64,000 bases of DNA, taken from contig JABILA010000105.1 in assembly GCA_018654745.1 (NCBI GenBank), positions 1 through 64,000 on the forward strand, written 5' to 3'. Both the position numbers and the translations under genes were made by a program. The notes beneath the pieces were generated by a model. The model was not told the DNA's origin. It made no database searches and saw only the letters and a program-made list of their open reading frames with translations. How positions within the stretch are numbered: the first letter of the stretch is position 1; each line of letters starts with the position of its first letter. This document shows positions 28,445 to 36,865 of the stretch, in pieces. Origin of the DNA: Alphaproteobacteria bacterium. GTDB lineage: Bacteria; Pseudomonadota; Alphaproteobacteria; UBA2966.

Positions 28445-29127
28445 TAGAATTCCTTGCGTAAAATTTGATCCCGTACCAAAACATAATATTGCGCAGGTGT
28501 GTCGTGTTTTAGCTCGGTGCTCCATTCGGTGCCGACATACATGCGCTTTGGTGGCAGTTCAATGCAGTCCTCACCTTTGGCATTGCAGTTCTTGCCATTG
28601 GATAACAGCACACTGGTTTGGCCTGGATTGGTAAATGTAAGTTTCTTGCCGTCTCTTTTGGACTGAAGATCCCCTTTCGATCCTGGTGGGCGGACAACTA
28701 CCAGAACATCATAGCCGATGACAATTTTAACCGCCGTCTGTTCGGCTTTCACATCGCCAACAACAGGCCGGACAGTAAGGCGATAAATCCGGTCTTTCTC
28801 TTCTGCAGGCCTGAGGACAACAAGGCGCATGATCTTTGTTTGTTTTGCCTGAAGGACAAACCTGTTCGGCGTCACAAGCAAACCGGCTTTTCCAGGGTCC
28901 CTGATTTTTTCACGCTTTTGCTGTTTGGTTCCGGGATTTAGAATCTGAAAAGGCTCGACCAGAACAAAAAGGGTTTCGTCTCCAGTATTCTGAATTTTGA
29001 TGTCGTCACGGGGAACCTTGTCACCGGGAAAATCGATGACGACCTTGTTCAGCACCATGTCTGCCTGCGCCGTACCGGTCATTGCGACCAGCCAGGCGGC
29101 CATCAGCAGCACAATCCATTTTTGCAT
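28444..29127 (-). CDS. PapD-like periplasmic fimbrial chaperone
   Basis: This 227-residue protein has a signal peptide (WIVLLMAAWLVAMTGTAQA, cleaved before DMVLNKVV) and a two-domain immunoglobulin-like chaperone layout. Domain 1 runs from VVIDFPGDKVPRDDIKIQNTGDE to the strand TKIMRLVVLRPAEEKDRIYRLTV, equivalent to the subunit-binding G1 strand and the conserved Y-R-L segment. The second domain contains two Cys (KNCNAKGEDCIE). It would deliver the pilin-like subunits to the usher. The ATG at 29127 overlaps the upstream dioxygenase-family stop as TGATG; a GTG one codon earlier is less likely. Confidence 0.85.
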   Translation of the reverse strand: MQKWIVLLMAAWLVAMTGTAQADMVLNKVVIDFPGDKVPRDDIKIQNTGDETLFVLVEPFQILNPGTKQQKREKIRDPGKAGLLVTPNRFVLQAKQTKIMRLVVLRPAEEKDRIYRLTVRPVVGDVKAEQTAVKIVIGYDVLVVVRPPGSKGDLQSKRDGKKLTFTNPGQTSVLLSNGKNCNAKGEDCIELPPKRMYVGTEWSTELKHDTPAQYYVLVRDQILRKEF

Positions 29128-29480
29128 CACGGTTCGTCCTCAAACATTTCCAGTTTCAAAGCCATTTTCTCTCCGAACCAGATAGCGTGGTCCCGGTGAT
29201 CTTCAAGGTCATGGCCCGTGTTGGGGTGCAGGAATATAACAAGATCACCCCTGTTCAGCGCCAACCACGGTACGATAGCGCCAAATACGTCAGAATTGAA
29301 GGCTATCTGATAACTCCAGCAAGGGTGTGGGCCAACTTCTTTTTCATGGAAACGACCCATTTCCATATCAAACGTCTGTTCAATCTTCTCGCGCAGGGCC
29401 CATGCAGTTTCCTTGCTGTCCGCGTCAAAATAGACATGGGCGTGATAGCCCGAGATTTTTGCAGGATCCTGCCAACTCAT
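29127..29480 (-). CDS. DOPA 4,5-dioxygenase family protein
   Basis: This is a 117-residue protein of the small DOPA_dioxygen family, of which some members cleave catechol rings. Family hallmarks are SGYHAHVYFD, VGPHPCWSYQIAF and the metal-site run HPNTGHDLEDHRDHAIWFG. The His residues are intact, so a metal centre is likely, but the substrate is unknown. I chose the ATG at 29480 (AGAGG upstream), which gives the usual family length; a longer frame from 29525 lacks similarity. It overlaps the fimbrial chaperone start, so the two are translationally coupled although no functional link is known. Confidence 0.85.
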   Translation of the reverse strand: MSWQDPAKISGYHAHVYFDADSKETAWALREKIEQTFDMEMGRFHEKEVGPHPCWSYQIAFNSDVFGAIVPWLALNRGDLVIFLHPNTGHDLEDHRDHAIWFGEKMALKLEMFEDEP

Positions 29481-29548
29481 ATTGAAAATGACCTCTCGAC
29501 AGCTTTTTGTACCTGATGCACCCAAATGATGGTTATTGTGCAGCCTGA

Positions 29549-30004
29549 TCAGGCGATGGGCAAGGCACGGTCCTGCTTGATTGCCTTCAGGGCAAAGCTG
29601 GTATCCACACGCTCGACACCAGGCATATGCGCCAGTTCGCCGCGTAAAAAAACATCAAAAGCTGCCATGTCTGCAAACATCACATGCACCAGATAATCCT
29701 GGCCGCCACTCATGGCATAACACTCAATAACTTCCGACCGTTTTTGTATCGCTTCCTCAAAGCCCTCGGCCTTGTGGAGATCAAGCGAAACATAGACAAA
29801 AGCATTCAATCCAAGGCCGACAGACTGGGGCCGGACCACTGCTGAGTATCCCCGGATAATACCGGCTTCCTCGAGACGTTTTTTGCGTCTCCAGCAGGGA
29901 GAAGTCGATAGTCCGACACGCTTGGCCAGGTCCGCCATGGCGATGCGGCCGTCGCGCTGTAGCTCAGTTAGAATTTTTCGGTCATAGCTATCAAGATCAG
30001 ACAC
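29549..30004 (-). CDS. Lrp/AsnC family transcriptional regulator
   Basis: This 151-residue regulator has the N-terminal Lrp helix-turn-helix (LDSYDRKILTELQRDGRIAM then LAKRVGLSTSPCWRRKKRLE) and a C-terminal RAM ligand domain (GGQDYLVHVMFADMAAFDVF). Such proteins sense amino acids. It is divergent from a large indolepyruvate:ferredoxin oxidoreductase gene 183 bases away and is probably its regulator, as is common in Proteobacteria. The start is taken as GTG at 30004, preceded by AGGA; a TTG at 30031 extends the frame without a ribosome binding site. Confidence 0.9.
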   Translation of the reverse strand: MSDLDSYDRKILTELQRDGRIAMADLAKRVGLSTSPCWRRKKRLEEAGIIRGYSAVVRPQSVGLGLNAFVYVSLDLHKAEGFEEAIQKRSEVIECYAMSGGQDYLVHVMFADMAAFDVFLRGELAHMPGVERVDTSFALKAIKQDRALPIA

Positions 30005-30187
30005 GGTAAATAATTCCTGATTATTTATCAATTTCGGTCATATATTTCAATTTAGCACAATTCAGCACAAATTATGCAGAGATTTTTCCCATTTTTCAGT
30101 CGTATCATTTTGGCAGAAAGCCATGTCTGGAATGGCTCCAGGCTAGCGATAATAACAGCCGCAACCAACGGGTAGACGGAAGACTGT

Positions 30188-33100
30188 ATGACGATCACCG
30201 ACGACACCAATGATTTACCTATGACAATCCAGCCAGCTCTGGCGGATGTATCACTTGATGACAAATATGACCTCCGCAAAGGTCTCGTTTTCGCGACCGG
30301 TGTCCAGGCGCTGGTGCGCGTGCTGCTGGAACAGCGCCGACGCGATGCGGCGGCCGGTCTGAATACAGCCGGATTCGTCTCTGGTTATCGGGGATCACCG
30401 TTGGGTGAACTGGACAAGGAACTGTGGAAACAAAAGGCGCGTCTTGCTGCCAACGACATTGTTTTTAAACCCGGGATTAATGAAGAACTGGCCGCGACTC
30501 AGGTGATCGGTACCCAGCAAGTCAGCTTGCGGGACGACAACAAGGTCGATGGCGTATTTTCCATGTGGTACGGCAAAGGTCCGGGCCTTGATCGGGCAGG
30601 GGATGCCCTGAAACACGCAAACTCCTATGGGGTTAGTGCGCTGGGCGGCTCACTTGTTGTTGTCGGTGATGATCATGGTGCGGTGTCTTCAAGCCTTGCC
30701 CACCAGTGTGAACAGGTCATGGCGTCGTGGATGATGCCAGTGCTGCATCCGGCAAGTATTCAGGAATATCTTGAGTTTGGTCTTCTGGGTCTTGCCTTGT
30801 CCCGGTATTCGGGCTGCGCCGTTGGGTTCAAGGCGGTCTCGGAAACTGTGGAAACTGCCGGTACTTTGCTTGTCGACCCGAACCAGCCGGAAGTGAATAT
30901 CCCGACCGATTTCACCATGCCGCTGGATGGCCCGCACATCCGTCTACCTGATAATCAGATGGCCCAGGAAAACCGGCTGCATAATGTCAAAATTCCTGCA
31001 GCCCAGGCATTTGCCCGAGCCAATGGATTGGACCGGATTGCTTTGGATAGTCCGAAAGCGCGGTTTGGTATCGCAGCCACGGGCAAGTCGTATCTTTATC
31101 TCATGCAAGCCTTGCAGGATCTCGGCATCACTGACGATGTCGCCCAACAAATGGGCCTCAGGGTGTATAAGGTCGGCATGTCCTGGCCACTTGAACCCGT
31201 TGGTGCGCTTGAGTTTGCCAAAGGACTGGAAGAAATTCTGGTGATCGAGGAAAAGCGTTCCTTTATTGAAAGCCAGCTGAAAGAAATCCTTTACAGCCAG
31301 CCAGATGGTCAGCGTCCTGCTATCCTTGGCAAACATGGTCGACAGGGAGAGCCATTGATCCCGACAACAGGTGAACTGGACGCGGCAGATATTGCGCGTG
31401 TTTTGATCGGTTTGTTTGCCGGTGATCTGAACAATCAAAAAGCCAGTGCCCATTGCGCCTTGCTGGATGCCAGGGCTTCAGACAGTAACCTGCCGCCTGT
31501 TGTTAACCGTACACCCTATTTCTGCTCAGGATGTCCGCATAACCGGTCAACCAAAGTGCCTGAAGGAAGTCAGGCGATTGCCGGGACGGGGTGCCATTTG
31601 TTGGCCCTTGGCATGAACCGGCAAACCTTCAGCATCATGCATATGGGTGGAGAAGGCGTGAACTGGCTGGGCATGTCCCCGTTTGTGACCACAGAACATA
31701 TTTTTCAGAACCTTGGCGATGGAACCTATATTCATTCCGGCGTTCTTGGCATGCGCCAGGCGCTTGCTGACAAGGCAACGATGACCTTCAAAATCCTTTT
31801 CAACGATGCCGTTGCCATGACAGGTGGGCAGCCGCTGGAAGGGGAAATGACTGTACCAAAGCTGGTCAATCAGGTCAGGGCTGAAGGCGCAGATCACATC
31901 GCTGTTGTTGCAGATGATCCGTCAAAATATGCCGTCGGCACTCATTTCCCTGCGGGGGTCAAGGTCTATCCGCGTGAACAACTTGATCGGGTGCAAAAGG
32001 AATTTCGGACAATCAAAGGCGTTACCGTCATTGTTTATGACCAGACCTGTGCAGCAGAACTGAGACGTCGACGGAAACGCGGTATTGTCGAAATGCCGAA
32101 CAAACGCGTCTATATCAACAAGGCTGTTTGCGAAGGCTGTGGTGATTGTTCCGTGCAGTCCAACTGTCTTTCCGTCATGCCTGTCGCCACACCCTATGGT
32201 ACCAAACGGGCCATCGACCAATCCGGATGTAATCGTGACTTTACTTGCGTTGATGGCTTTTGCCCGGCGTTTGTCACGCTTGAAGGCGCGACCCCTCGAC
32301 GCAAGGCGGGGCGTGAGGTTTATGATACGAAAGATTTACCGCAACCCAATTTACCCGCCCTGGATCAGCCCTACGGGGTGATGATTGCGGGCGTTGGTGG
32401 CACTGGAGTTGTGACCGTTGGCCAGTTAATCGGTATGGCCGCACATCTTGAAGGCAAGGGCGTTTCCATTCTCGATTTCACCGGCATGGCGCAAAAAGGT
32501 GGCAGTGTCCTCACCCATCTCAGAATTACGGCTTCTGCGGGAGATGAGATTTCTGCCCGTGTTCCTCTGGCCGGTGCTGGTCTGGTAATCGCCGGGGATA
32601 TGGTCGTGGGTGCCGGTGCCGATACCCTGGCTGCCATGCGTCCCGACGTCACACATTCTGTGATCAACAGTGACATCCTGCCCGTTGCCGAATCCGTAAA
32701 CAATCCGGATTTTTTACTGGATGACGAGGAACTGGCGCGGCGCATTCGGCATGCATCCGGCAAGGATCATGCGCATTTTGTTGCGGCCAAAAAGATATCA
32801 GAAGCATTGGTTGGCGATTCGATTGCCGGCAATGTTTTCTTGCTGGGCTATGCCTGGCAGGTTGGTGCCCTGCCTTTGTCCGAAGCTGCTTTGCTTCGTG
32901 CGATAGAACTGAACGGTGCCGGTATTGAAAGCAACAAGGCGGCCTTTGCCTGGGGTCGGCTGGCGGCCCATGATTCCGCTGCCATTGCAAGTTACGCCGG
33001 GTTTGGCGCTGAGCCCATTGCCTTGAAAGAGACCCTGGAGCAGCAAGTTAGTCGCCGTATCGGTGATTTAACGGATTTCCAGGATCAGGCCTATGCCGCC

Positions 33101-33691
33101 CGATATCAACAGTTTGTTGAAAAGGTCAAGGCAACTGAGGAGGGCCTGGGGACCGGTTCAACGGCAATGGCCCAGGCCGTCGCGCGTAACCTGTTTCATC
33201 TGATGGCATACAAGGACGAATATGAAGTAGCGCGACTACATACAGACGGGAAATTTCTTGCTGAATTAAAGGATGTATTTGAAGGCGATTTCAAAATTAC
33301 CTGGCATTTGTCACCACCTCTGATTAGTCGCGAAGACCCGGATACAGGTCGCGCGCAGAAAAAGGCGTTTGGCAACTGGATGCATGGCGCAATGAAAATT
33401 CTGGCCGGGCTGAAAAGTCTTCGTGGCGGGGTGCTGGACATTTTCAACTACTCGGCCGAGCGCCGAATGGAACAGGCTTTGATCGCAGAATATGAAAGCG
33501 TGATCGACGAACTGCTATCTGGTCTTTCGTCTGAAAACTATGCCGATGCAGCAGAAATCGCCGATCTTGCCCGAAGCATCAGAGGTTATGGTCCGGTCAA
33601 GCAGGCAACAGTTGACAAGGTGCGTGCAGAAACCACTGGACGCATGGAAATCTGGCGACAGGCATCACCTCAACAGGAAGCGGCTGAATAG
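30188..33691 (+). CDS. Indolepyruvate ferredoxin oxidoreductase (fused alpha-gamma type)
   Basis: This 1167-residue single-chain enzyme oxidatively decarboxylates 2-oxo acids from aromatic or branched-chain amino acids to acyl-CoA, using thiamine diphosphate and reducing ferredoxin. The N-terminal part (DLRKGLVFATGVQALVRVL) is the pyrimidine-binding domain. The TPP domain begins near residue 440 (PYFCSGCPHNRST, GTGCHLLALGMNR). A [4Fe-4S] motif lies near 647 (CEGCGDCSVQSNC), and the gamma domain begins near 730 (GVGGTGVVTVGQLIGMAAHLEG). Length is normal for the fused form. The divergent Lrp-type gene suggests control by amino acids. The start follows ACGGAAG. Confidence 0.95.
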   Translation: MTITDDTNDLPMTIQPALADVSLDDKYDLRKGLVFATGVQALVRVLLEQRRRDAAAGLNTAGFVSGYRGSPLGELDKELWKQKARLAANDIVFKPGINEELAATQVIGTQQVSLRDDNKVDGVFSMWYGKGPGLDRAGDALKHANSYGVSALGGSLVVVGDDHGAVSSSLAHQCEQVMASWMMPVLHPASIQEYLEFGLLGLALSRYSGCAVGFKAVSETVETAGTLLVDPNQPEVNIPTDFTMPLDGPHIRLPDNQMAQENRLHNVKIPAAQAFARANGLDRIALDSPKARFGIAATGKSYLYLMQALQDLGITDDVAQQMGLRVYKVGMSWPLEPVGALEFAKGLEEILVIEEKRSFIESQLKEILYSQPDGQRPAILGKHGRQGEPLIPTTGELDAADIARVLIGLFAGDLNNQKASAHCALLDARASDSNLPPVVNRTPYFCSGCPHNRSTKVPEGSQAIAGTGCHLLALGMNRQTFSIMHMGGEGVNWLGMSPFVTTEHIFQNLGDGTYIHSGVLGMRQALADKATMTFKILFNDAVAMTGGQPLEGEMTVPKLVNQVRAEGADHIAVVADDPSKYAVGTHFPAGVKVYPREQLDRVQKEFRTIKGVTVIVYDQTCAAELRRRRKRGIVEMPNKRVYINKAVCEGCGDCSVQSNCLSVMPVATPYGTKRAIDQSGCNRDFTCVDGFCPAFVTLEGATPRRKAGREVYDTKDLPQPNLPALDQPYGVMIAGVGGTGVVTVGQLIGMAAHLEGKGVSILDFTGMAQKGGSVLTHLRITASAGDEISARVPLAGAGLVIAGDMVVGAGADTLAAMRPDVTHSVINSDILPVAESVNNPDFLLDDEELARRIRHASGKDHAHFVAAKKISEALVGDSIAGNVFLLGYAWQVGALPLSEAALLRAIELNGAGIESNKAAFAWGRLAAHDSAAIASYAGFGAEPIALKETLEQQVSRRIGDLTDFQDQAYAARYQQFVEKVKATEEGLGTGSTAMAQAVARNLFHLMAYKDEYEVARLHTDGKFLAELKDVFEGDFKITWHLSPPLISREDPDTGRAQKKAFGNWMHGAMKILAGLKSLRGGVLDIFNYSAERRMEQALIAEYESVIDELLSGLSSENYADAAEIADLARSIRGYGPVKQATVDKVRAETTGRMEIWRQASPQQEAAE

Positions 33692-33693
33692 GG

Positions 33694-34692
33694 TCAGCCA
33701 ATTTCCTTTTCGCGCTTGCGCGCCATTTTGGCAGCAAGTCCGCTGGCGACGTTGGGACGGCTCCAGGGGCATATGGAAATGCAAATACCGCAGCCATAGG
33801 TTTCGTTGAAATAGGGTACGCATTTATCAAAGTTGACGTACCACTTTTCGACACCGCGGACCGTTTGTTTTTCGCTGGCGATGGCATTAGGTGGACAGGC
33901 CGCTTCACAGAGTTTGCAGCTTCGACAGAAATCATCGACGCCGATGTCGTCAGGCTCATCTGCGATCAAGGGCATGTCTGTGATCACGCCTGCCAGGCGG
34001 AAGGATGATCCATATTTCCGGTTGATGATGGAACCATGTTTGCCAAGCTCCCCCATGCCAGCTGCCAATCCGGCGGGGATCAGCGGGAAGCGACCGGCAA
34101 TGGGTCCACCTTCTGGCTCCGCATCGTAACCTTTGGCCAAAATCCAGTCCGCTGTTGCCCTTGTGATCCGTGTGCCCCGGTTATAGGCCCTCATTACTTC
34201 AACAACACTTTCGGGCTCAGGTGCGGTTGCCAATTCCTTGTGGTTCATTTCAATGGCGACGATGACAACCATATGGTCTTTTGGGGCATCGTAATTATCG
34301 TAAATCCACTCCTCACGTAAATGAGTGATGCCGACAAGGTCAGCTTCATTTTCCAGCGCAAATTTTTTGACAGCCGCTGTTAACTCCGCAGGCGTCATAT
34401 CGCTTTTCTGTTCAGCCTGGGGAACCCGTTCCTTGTTGCCCCGACCACCCAGGGAATTATTCATGTCGGCAACATCCGTTACCTCACGACTGGACTTTTC
34501 CAGCATCCAGCTCTGCACAGGGGCCCAGGGATGTTTCTTGCGTGGCGGGTGCCAGTATATAGGAGAAGGGCGCCGGACAGTTTCTTCGCCAAGGCCGTTA
34601 ATGACATTGCCAGGAACCTCAGGCAAAAGTGCGCGTTGTTCGTCGGAAATAAAAGGTTCCAGGATTTCGCCTTTGAAGGATTTTCCGGTCAT
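33694..34692 (-). CDS. Reductive-dehalogenase-like 4Fe-4S protein
   Basis: This 332-residue protein resembles the catalytic core of reductive dehalogenases and the related QueG family. It has GMGELGKHGSIINRKYGSSFRL, a first cluster motif CRSCKLCEAACPP, and a second CVPYFNETYGCGICISICPWSRP. There is no Tat signal and no membrane anchor, so it is cytoplasmic. Whether it binds cobalamin is not clear from sequence, and short homologues of this kind are mostly uncharacterised. The ATG at 34692 follows TGGAG; a GTG four codons upstream is less likely. It is divergent from an opine-dehydrogenase-like gene across a perfect 22-base palindrome and ends next to the indolepyruvate oxidoreductase stop. 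Confidence 0.75.
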   Translation of the reverse strand: MTGKSFKGEILEPFISDEQRALLPEVPGNVINGLGEETVRRPSPIYWHPPRKKHPWAPVQSWMLEKSSREVTDVADMNNSLGGRGNKERVPQAEQKSDMTPAELTAAVKKFALENEADLVGITHLREEWIYDNYDAPKDHMVVIVAIEMNHKELATAPEPESVVEVMRAYNRGTRITRATADWILAKGYDAEPEGGPIAGRFPLIPAGLAAGMGELGKHGSIINRKYGSSFRLAGVITDMPLIADEPDDIGVDDFCRSCKLCEAACPPNAIASEKQTVRGVEKWYVNFDKCVPYFNETYGCGICISICPWSRPNVASGLAAKMARKREKEIG

Positions 34693-34730
34693 GATGAACT
34701 CCACATATTAATTCTGGCGTTGTTTGATGA

Positions 34731-34752
34731 TTTATTTTAAGCTTAAAATAAA
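34731..34752. promoter_or_regulatory. Perfect 22-base palindrome between divergent genes
   Basis: TTTATTTTAAG is followed directly by its reverse complement. It lies 38 bases before the Fe-S protein start and 15 before the opine-dehydrogenase-like start (whose TGGAGGG follows at once). A regulator binding site controlling both genes is the simplest reading. Confidence 0.6.
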
Positions 34753-34767
34753 TGGAGGGCAATCTTT

Positions 34768-35853
34768 ATGGATATCGCTGTTATTGGTGGCGGACATGGC
34801 TGTTATGCCGCCGCTGTGGATTTGACGGAAAAAGGCCATAATGTTCGGTTGTGGCGTCGTGATGTCGCAGCGTTCGGGGCGGTGCTGGAAACAGGCATTA
34901 TTAATGTCATCGACGCAAAGAGCACGCGTCCGGTAAAAATCCATAAATTGACTGGCGACCTGGCCGAAGCAATGCGGGGCGCGGAATTGGTGGTCATGCC
35001 ATTGCCCTGCACAACACATTTGTCACTGGCGCCTCAAATGGCTTCTCTGTGGGAAGATGGTCAGGTTGCCTATTTACCACCAGGAACATTTGGTGGTCTG
35101 ATTTATGCCAAAGCTGCGCATGATGCTGGCAACAAGGCCAATGTAGCTTTCGGTGAAACCGGTACATTGCCTTACCTTGCGCGCAAACAAGGTGCGGACG
35201 AAGTGCGCATCAGCGTTTACGCCACGCGTTTGCCAACCGGTATTTTTCCGGCGCGTGAATCTGAACGTGCCCTGGAAGTTATCTCCAAGGCCTACCCATC
35301 AGTAGAACCCCTCAAGGACTTGCTTGATGGTGCTTTGATGAATGCCGGGCCGATAATCCATCCGCCTTTGATTATGATGAACGCCGGTCCGCTCGAGCAT
35401 TTTGATGCCTGGGATATTCACAATGAAGGCACCCAACCCTCAATTCGGCGCACCACGGACGCTCTGGATAATGAGCGCATAGCTATTCGTGAGGCCCTGG
35501 GGTACTCCGCCCCTCATTTCCCGCTGGCGGATCATTATGATGACAGCCGCGATGAATGGATGTACGGCAATTCATCTCATGAAAAACTGACGGACAGTGG
35601 AGACTGGCGCGAACATATCGTCTTGACCGAGCATCGATATATGCTTGAAGACACAGCGACAGGGTTATCGTTTCTGACGTCAGTTGCCAAACTGGCTGGC
35701 GTTGAAGCGCCACTGGCAACGGGTTTCCTCGCCATCGGTTCCGCGATTACAGGTGAAGACTTGTATGCGACAGGCCGTACGCTTGCCTCTCTGGGTCTTG
35801 ATCTGGATCTTGCAGGATGGAAGAAGTTGTTACAGGACGGTTTCTCCTCATGA
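34768..35853 (+). CDS. NAD/NADP octopine/nopaline dehydrogenase family protein
   Basis: This 361-residue protein has an N-terminal Rossmann fold (MDIAVIGGGHGCYAAAVDL) and the opine dehydrogenase C-terminal domain (GPIIHPPLIMMNAGPLEHF, then ALDNERIAIREALGY, with the catalytic-domain His). Family enzymes reductively condense amino acids with 2-oxo acids or oxidise the products. The substrate is not known. It has a very good TGGAGGG. Its stop overlaps the start of the next dehydrogenase as ATGA, so the two are coupled. Confidence 0.88.
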   Translation: MDIAVIGGGHGCYAAAVDLTEKGHNVRLWRRDVAAFGAVLETGIINVIDAKSTRPVKIHKLTGDLAEAMRGAELVVMPLPCTTHLSLAPQMASLWEDGQVAYLPPGTFGGLIYAKAAHDAGNKANVAFGETGTLPYLARKQGADEVRISVYATRLPTGIFPARESERALEVISKAYPSVEPLKDLLDGALMNAGPIIHPPLIMMNAGPLEHFDAWDIHNEGTQPSIRRTTDALDNERIAIREALGYSAPHFPLADHYDDSRDEWMYGNSSHEKLTDSGDWREHIVLTEHRYMLEDTATGLSFLTSVAKLAGVEAPLATGFLAIGSAITGEDLYATGRTLASLGLDLDLAGWKKLLQDGFSS

Positions 35854-36842
35854 CGAATATTGTCGCGCTGGGGGCCGGGCGTATGGGGCGGGGTATTGCC
35901 CAGGTCTTCGCCTATGCCGGTCACGATGTAACCGTACTTGATTTCAAACCACGTGAAGCCGCGGATTCTGAAAAACTGCTGGCTGCAGGCAAGCAGGAAG
36001 TTGCTCAAAATCTGGCGTTTCTGGTTGAACTGAATGTGCTTGATGCCTCCGAAGTAGAGGCAATTCTTGGGCGCATCCATGGTGCCGGTGCGGACAAGGC
36101 TGCGGAAGTCCTTGGTCAGGCGGACTATGTTTTTGAAGGCGTGCCGGAAGTGATGGCGGCCAAGGAAGATGCCTTGATCAGGGCAGGTAAGCTGACGCGA
36201 CCTGAGTGCATCATTGCCTCAACGACATCTACCATGTCGGTCAACGCGTTGTCTGACTTTGTTGATGGCCCGGAACGGTTCCTGAACGCCCACTGGCTGA
36301 ACCCGGCCTACCTCATTCCCCTTGTTGAAGTCAGTCCCGGCGACCGGACGTCTGAGGATGTTGTTACCCGGTTGATGGATTTCCTCAAATCGGTAGGCAA
36401 GGTGCCAGTGCGTTGCAAGGCCTCGCCCGGTTATATCGTACCGCGTATCCAGTCTGTCGCCATGAACGAAGCTGCTCGCATGGTCGAGGAAGGCGTGGCA
36501 ACTGCTGAAGATATTGATCTGGCTGTACGGGTTGGTTTTGGATTGCGCTACGCGACGATGGGCCTGGTGGAGTTCACCGATTGGGGTGGTGTTGATATCC
36601 TCTATTACGCTTGCAACTATCTGCAAAAAGAATTGCAGTCAGACCGTTTTGCACCGGCGGAAATCGTCAAGCAAAAAATGGAATCAGGGGAACTGGGCCT
36701 GGGGCATGGCAAGGGATTTTACGACTATTCCGAAGTCGACCCCGACAAGTTCCGCAGTGACAAACTGTCGACGTTCGTTGCCCTGCTGCGTCATATGGAC
36801 ATGCTGCCCATGCTGGGTGGGAAGAGCCAGGGTGATCGCTAA
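35850..36842 (+). CDS. 3-hydroxyacyl-CoA dehydrogenase family protein
   Basis: This 330-residue protein has the NAD-binding start IVALGAGRMGRGIAQVFAYAGHDV and the 3HCDH pattern (YVFEGVPEVMAAKED, ASTTSTMSVNALSDF, FLNAHWLNPAYLIPLVEVSPG, KASPGYIVPRIQ). The catalytic His is in NAHWLNP, and the C-terminal domain ends HGKGFYDYS. It oxidises a 3-hydroxyacyl substrate, possibly not a CoA ester. The ATG at 35850 overlaps the upstream stop as ATGA, which decides the start against a frame 33 bases longer. Confidence 0.9.
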   Translation: MTNIVALGAGRMGRGIAQVFAYAGHDVTVLDFKPREAADSEKLLAAGKQEVAQNLAFLVELNVLDASEVEAILGRIHGAGADKAAEVLGQADYVFEGVPEVMAAKEDALIRAGKLTRPECIIASTTSTMSVNALSDFVDGPERFLNAHWLNPAYLIPLVEVSPGDRTSEDVVTRLMDFLKSVGKVPVRCKASPGYIVPRIQSVAMNEAARMVEEGVATAEDIDLAVRVGFGLRYATMGLVEFTDWGGVDILYYACNYLQKELQSDRFAPAEIVKQKMESGELGLGHGKGFYDYSEVDPDKFRSDKLSTFVALLRHMDMLPMLGGKSQGDR

Positions 36843-36865
36843 CAAGAACTGTCCTTGAAAGAGCG

